NCBI RefSeq assembly: GCF_032854445.1
Contig: NC_088304.1
Coordinates: 14,955,704-15,019,703 of the forward strand
Direction of reading: 5' to 3'
Origin: Liolophura sinensis
Lineage: Eukaryota > Mollusca > Polyplacophora > Chitonida > Chitonidae
DNA: 64,000 bases
Part shown: piece after piece, positions 13,101-19,100 of the stretch
Position numbering within the stretch: the stretch's first letter is position 1
Layout of the letters: each line of letters starts with the position of its first letter
Made by a program: the position numbers and the translations under genes
The notes under the pieces: generated by a model
Databases searched by the model: none
Seen by the model: only the letters and a program-made list of their open reading frames with translations
Told to the model about the DNA's origin: nothing

Positions 13101-16100
13101 GGTGATAGATGTGAGTTCAAGTACAGCTTATGTTGCCTTCCTCTCCTGTGGTACGTGGGAAGGTCTGCCAGCAACCTGCGGATGGTTATGGGTTTCCCCA
13201 GGATTATTGCCCAATTTCATCCTACCCTAATGCTGGCTGCTCTCGTAAGAGGGAAATATTTTTGAGTATGACGTAAAACACCAGTCAAATACAAAAATAA
13301 CTACCCCAGTCTTCCACATGTTTCCTGCCTTACCTGTCCTCCTCCTTCTTTACTTAATCTACACAGATCACGGCACGTGACTTGTTGGCTCAAAGCAGAA
13401 ACATCCTCTAAGATATTCCCCAACACAAATCTGTGTTAAAAACTGGATTCCCTGACCACAGGCCCAACAGCTTACATAAGCCACAAGAGCAAAGGGTTAG
13501 CATGGAATCCAGGAGCACCTGTCCTCTTTGGTATCATTAAAGTGACCATCTGGGACCAATACCAAAATCATTTGGGGGTGGAAGAGGGGACTTGCTGACA
13601 GAAATGTGGCTCAGGCACCAGCATCAATTACTTCACAAGGCTGTATCAAAAGAGTTCAAGTCATGACATTAGAGTTGGTCAAGTGCATGTCTAGTGGGCC
13701 TCCCAGCTGATTCTACCCCATCTGGCATACATCAGATCCCTTGACCAGAACATTCTGCAGAAACCTAACATCCTCCAGACCAGTACCTCTGAACTTAATG
13801 ACCTAGCCAATGGCTAATCTACCTGACAGGACTAACAGTTTTATAGTCCACAGGGCCCCTAGGAATTGGCTAATGAACAAGGCTGTTTACACCAGCTTTA
13901 TTACCCCTTCACCCACACACCCACCAATCCAAAAAGAAATCCAATACCCCAAGGACAACCTTCAATACAGCAGTGATGAACCACAGATGTCAGTTAGCAT
14001 GGTCACATCTTCCCTCTATAATACAGTGATCCCTAACATATCATCAACTGCATATTTACAGTTTATGTAATATGTGGGCTTTGTGGTTGATTGCTCTTGT
14101 AATACTTACTGCTAACTTACTACATACAGCAAATATGGTACTTGAAGAAAGATGATTTGTTTTTCTCATGAATACCCTAAGAAACCCTACAATGCTGGGC
14201 GATTTAATGAAGATTTCATGGGTCACCACTTCAACCTTGACAAAGCATTCAGCCACAATTGAACCACAAATGCTTTAAAATTTAGGACAAGAACATCTCT
14301 AGCTAACTGATTCAAGGGATGCCATCAGGTGTTTCTACTACACTCCAGTCAAAAAACTTCAAACAAACCTGACCTTTAAAACTGAACACATGAGAGTCAA
14401 TCATGCTATGGTCATAGGGCACAGTCCCCCCCCCCCCACCCACTTCCTTCAAACCCCAACTAACCCTGCTATTATCAAATCTGATTTCTCCTCCAGAAGA
14501 AAGGAAATCCTATAATCCACAGGAGTGGTGTCATACATATAAATATATGAAATGCCAAAGGATTTAAGAGACCAACTGGTAAAAGCATGACCGTCCCACC
14601 CCCCCACAGGATTCCAAATTTGCACTGCAACTTTCCTTGAAGTTTTGACTTGGTTACCATGGAATAAGCTTGTGATGACACTACTGGCTGAATTCAGCCT
14701 GCCCCTGCATTGCCCTCTAAATATCACTACAGATATACTCTTTGACATTACAACCTCAAAACTTGTTCCACAGTTACAAATATTCCTTCAATCAGCATGT
14801 GAAGCTGTATTTTAGTGTATGAACGGGCGCAATATCTACCTTTTACTCAAAGAGAGATCAGCCATCTTGGAATAAACTGACTCACCCTGAAAATTCCACC
14901 AAATGGTTGGATCTGTTTACAGCCTGTCCTACAAGGGAGATAATCATCATGCCAGGGTAAACTGTATTCTCAGAGGGGAGTAGTGATAGGTGTTATCAGG
15001 AGAGCTGATATAATCCTGGCTGCTCCTGAGGACTGGACTAATTGGCCTATAAATCAGTTTGGCCAGGGGGGGGAGGGCAGGAGAGAGAACAGGCCATCAT
15101 CAACACTTGGCTTAACATTAGCAACAGGACTGGGATCAGTTGCCAATAAAAACAAGACAGTGACACTGGTCCAGGACAGATGGGAAGTGAATCTATAAAA
15201 CTGCCAAAGCCCATGGTGAGAGGGAAATCCCCTCCCTTACCACACATGGTGAGAGCAGGGTGGGAACAGCTTCTACTCTCACCAGGGTGGCATGCAATCA
15301 TCAGATAAACATCAACATGTAACAAGTAAACACACAAATGTACATGTAGGTGTTAACAGCCATCAGATTCTCCATCTTCCCCCTGAATCACTTCTGCTGA
15401 TATCTCTAGTTCTCAACAGGGGTGCGGCCAAATAACTCTTATTTTCATCCCATAAGAAATAATTTACGTACATATACGTGCATGAGTGAGGGATTCGAAT
15501 TGCTGCTTGAAGACCAGAGATCCCAGTGTCATTTTCAACCTTACTGCAGACATATCGCAATGGTGTCTTCTTGAAACAGGCCAATGAGAATATACATGCA
15601 AATAGATTTATAAACAAATGATCTGATAGGGTGCAAGCATTCACGTGCATATATACATATGTACATATCCAGAAATGTGAGCATAAATCATGCTTTCGGC
15701 ATTTCGTAACATTCACCAGGATAAAATCATGATTAAAAATGGGAGATAAATGTGTGAGGTTTTTCTGGAGTTCCGTTCTACTTTTAAGCATACCCTAAAG
15801 TCAAATTTCCCCAACTTGCTGGATACATTACTAGAAAAATGTGAAAAGCTGTACAGACTTACTGTATTAGCAAATAGATATTAAACGGATTGCACTTTCA
15901 ATAATAGGAGAACAAAAGATCTGTTCTAAGTCCTCATAGCTCTTAACCTCTACTGACTTTTTTCTCAAGATGGCCATAAAACACACCCTTCCTGTAAGAG
16001 CGAGATAACACACTGAGACAAGAGACGAAACTTCTTCAACAGCCCAAAACAATCGCTCTCGTTATTTCAAGCAGAATTCGCTGTTTGCATGCATTTAGAA

Positions 16101-19100
16101 AATTGACATCCTGTACCGCTTAAAGCTTCGGGAATGTCAGTCTTTTGATTGTTCGCTTTGGAGAAGGGCAGAAAAAAGGCAGGTATGTAACCTTGGCATA
16201 TGTTAACACGGATAAAACTCACGAAATGCCCGACCCACGAAAAAACTGGAGTAAATTGTTAGGTGCAACACGTTCAAAAAGACACTCAGATATTTATAGA
16301 ATGGATCGTCAAAATTCTTGATAATAATCTAACTGTCTGCAGCTACATTTCTTTCTCTCAGCCTTTTGCTAAAAAAATGTCTTTACTTCTCGTGGCAATC
16401 AAAACTGAATTGACATATTTTTTCCTGGATTTCAAACCATGAAAGAATGACACTGGATTTTTATGAACAAATCTCAAACAGATCTCAATGGGTTGTGAAC
16501 ATTTCTTGGCACTTGAATATCACGCCAGAAATAGCCAGGCTGCCTGTCAACATACTTTTTTTTATCTGCAGAACAGCAGTGGTATTTACCCCTCAACCAC
16601 ACTGAGATCATTGCGACAATAACTTATCCACATGACCCATTAACTATGCTACTTGTGCAAGTCTCACTGTAATTCCTTCTGCTTTGTCAACACGTTGCAC
16701 AATCAAAATAATGATATCATTACAAACTACGCCCACAAGTGTTACTTGGAACACCCATCACTGGCTGTCCTGAGTTCTTGAGTGAGGATTTAGGTGTAGT
16801 CAGTCCCTTAACTGTTATTCATGAGATTAATATGAACATATGTACAGAATTACACTTCTCAACGATTCAAATAACTGCTACAATGTAATAGAAACATGTC
16901 TTCATACACAATTTCAACAACATACTTGTATAATTTACACAACTAGTGCACAAGATAACGCCACCAGTACATCATGTCAAATTATCCATGTTAATTGACA
17001 ACATGTGTAAGCTCTTATTATCTCACATCGCTAATAAGCACTCGTTGTCATCAAGAATAGATTATCATAATTTGTCAGTCTCGCAAATACGTCACACCTA
17101 TCTAATGAGTACAATTAACTGGGTGAAAAAGGACAGTAATAAATCCTATTACCTTACAATGAGGCCTATTTTATTTTATTTATTTATTTATCTGATTGGT
17201 GTTTTACATCGTACTGAAGAATATTTAGCTTATACGACGGCGGCCAGCATTATGGTGGGTGGAAACCGGGCAAAGCCCGGGGGAAACCCACGACCATCCG
17301 CAGGTTGCTGAAAACCTTCCCACGTACGGCCGGATAGGAAGCCAGTATGAGCAGGCCTTGAACTCACAGCGACCGCATTGGTGAGAGAATCCTGGGTCAT
17401 TATGCTCCGCTAGCGTGCTAACCAACTGAACCACGGCAGCCCCCTGGGCCTATGTGAAACTAGATTACATGCAAAAAAATTAATCATGTTTCTTTTATTC
17501 CACAATTTTTAGAGGAGAATGGGCAATTTTACATGTAGATTGTAAATACCAGCTAACGCCTCATTAAATATTCTAACTTTAAAATAATGTCACTATTAAT
17601 TACTTCCAAAACATCATCAACATCAGATGTTTACTTCAGATTGTGGAGGTATATGCACACCTTGGCAAAAAGTGACCCACAGTTATAGGAGTGTTGTAAA
17701 ACAGATTGTTCGCCTAATTTCCAGAATTGTTGACATGTAGTCTAACTAATGATTTTACATCACAGAGTCAATTAGAATGAACTGTTAACTTCACCCAAAG
17801 TTGCTCCTTTTCAGGACAAAGGGTGAGGAATTAAAGGTTAACATGAATTTCAGAACACATTGGAGAAACCTCGCTGGATTGTCTTGCTTTTCAGGAAGCC
17901 CAATAACGTTAAAACCATGTGTATACATCTATGAACAATCATCACACAGACTGACAACCTTCTCAATTGAAAAAAAAAATATATATATACCCAGACAATT
18001 CTTTTGATTGAGTGTCTGGAGAGTTTATCTGATACCAAGATCTTTACACCTGTTACCCTGGTACATTAAAGGCAACACAATTTAACGGTATTTAAATGAT
18101 GTGGGATAACTGTTCCTGAAACTGCTTTTTTTCATCTGAATTCAATACATTAATGAATAAGTGTACTGAAAAACTTTTATCGAGATAAATGAAAATATTG
18201 GAAAATAATTTTTATACAAAATATGTTACTTACTAATTTAGATGTTTTTTTTTGTGAGGAATGAATTGAGAATATATTACTGAGCACCATTCTAAATACC
18301 AGCATCTACAATCTGGTACATGTACTTGACATCTATATGAATTTACTATTCAGAATAATTTATAGTGTGGTTTAGTGTACTTTTGTCTAAATAACTATTT
18401 ACGTACACTTTTGCATTGGGCCGTTAAAATTTCAGTCTTAGAAGATGTCATATTTGTCATTTTTCAGAACATGCATTTAAATATGCATTCTCTCGGATCA
18501 ACTACATGTCGTCTGCTTCAAGTCCGTACTCTGTATCCTACGGTTTGAATTTCACAGTATGTAAAATTCACAGGCTTCGTGTCTAAAATGTACGTGGCTA
18601 CTTGTAAATGTCACAGAACTGCTGATATTCTTGGTCATATTATGCAATAATAATAAAGGAAGCTGTAGTAGTATAGTTAGATAAATACGATAAAACACGT
18701 AGAAAAAAAAAATCCTGTTTTCAAAGCATAAACGGTAGCAGCTGTACTCACTTGTGTGACTCACAAGACTGAACAGTTCCGATCCAGCATCAGAGGCCTG
18801 TGAACAAAGAACACAAGCATTTAAACAACAGAAAAAAAAACCTGGTGCAAAATAAAGGAAGGCAATGCTAGGGATGGAAGGTGTATCACAGCAAAGGTTG
18901 TCAGCGAAAGAACTTATTACCATTTATAACCAGCTATACAGTCATAATGATTTCTGTGACCAGAGCAAAAATTGAAGCAGAAAAACTGTCCCTTAGAAAT
19001 TGAATACTGAATTTTCAAAAAAAAAAAACATTTAAAGAAGAAAGAGAACATTTAAAGAAGGAAAAAAAGTACCAAAATAAATGTGGGGTTGAAGTATTTA

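Larger units (their letters stand above)
9366..18751 (-). other. 9.4-kb intron of the AUTS2-like gene
   Basis: It contains SINEs at about 9405-9643, 13100-13300 and 17169-17444. The rest (9644-13099, 13301-17168, 17445-18751) is AT-rich with scattered ACATGTAC motifs and short C runs (14426-14439). I looked for minus-strand exons in phase 1-1 and saw none with family similarity; small cassette exons cannot be excluded. Confidence 0.7.
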
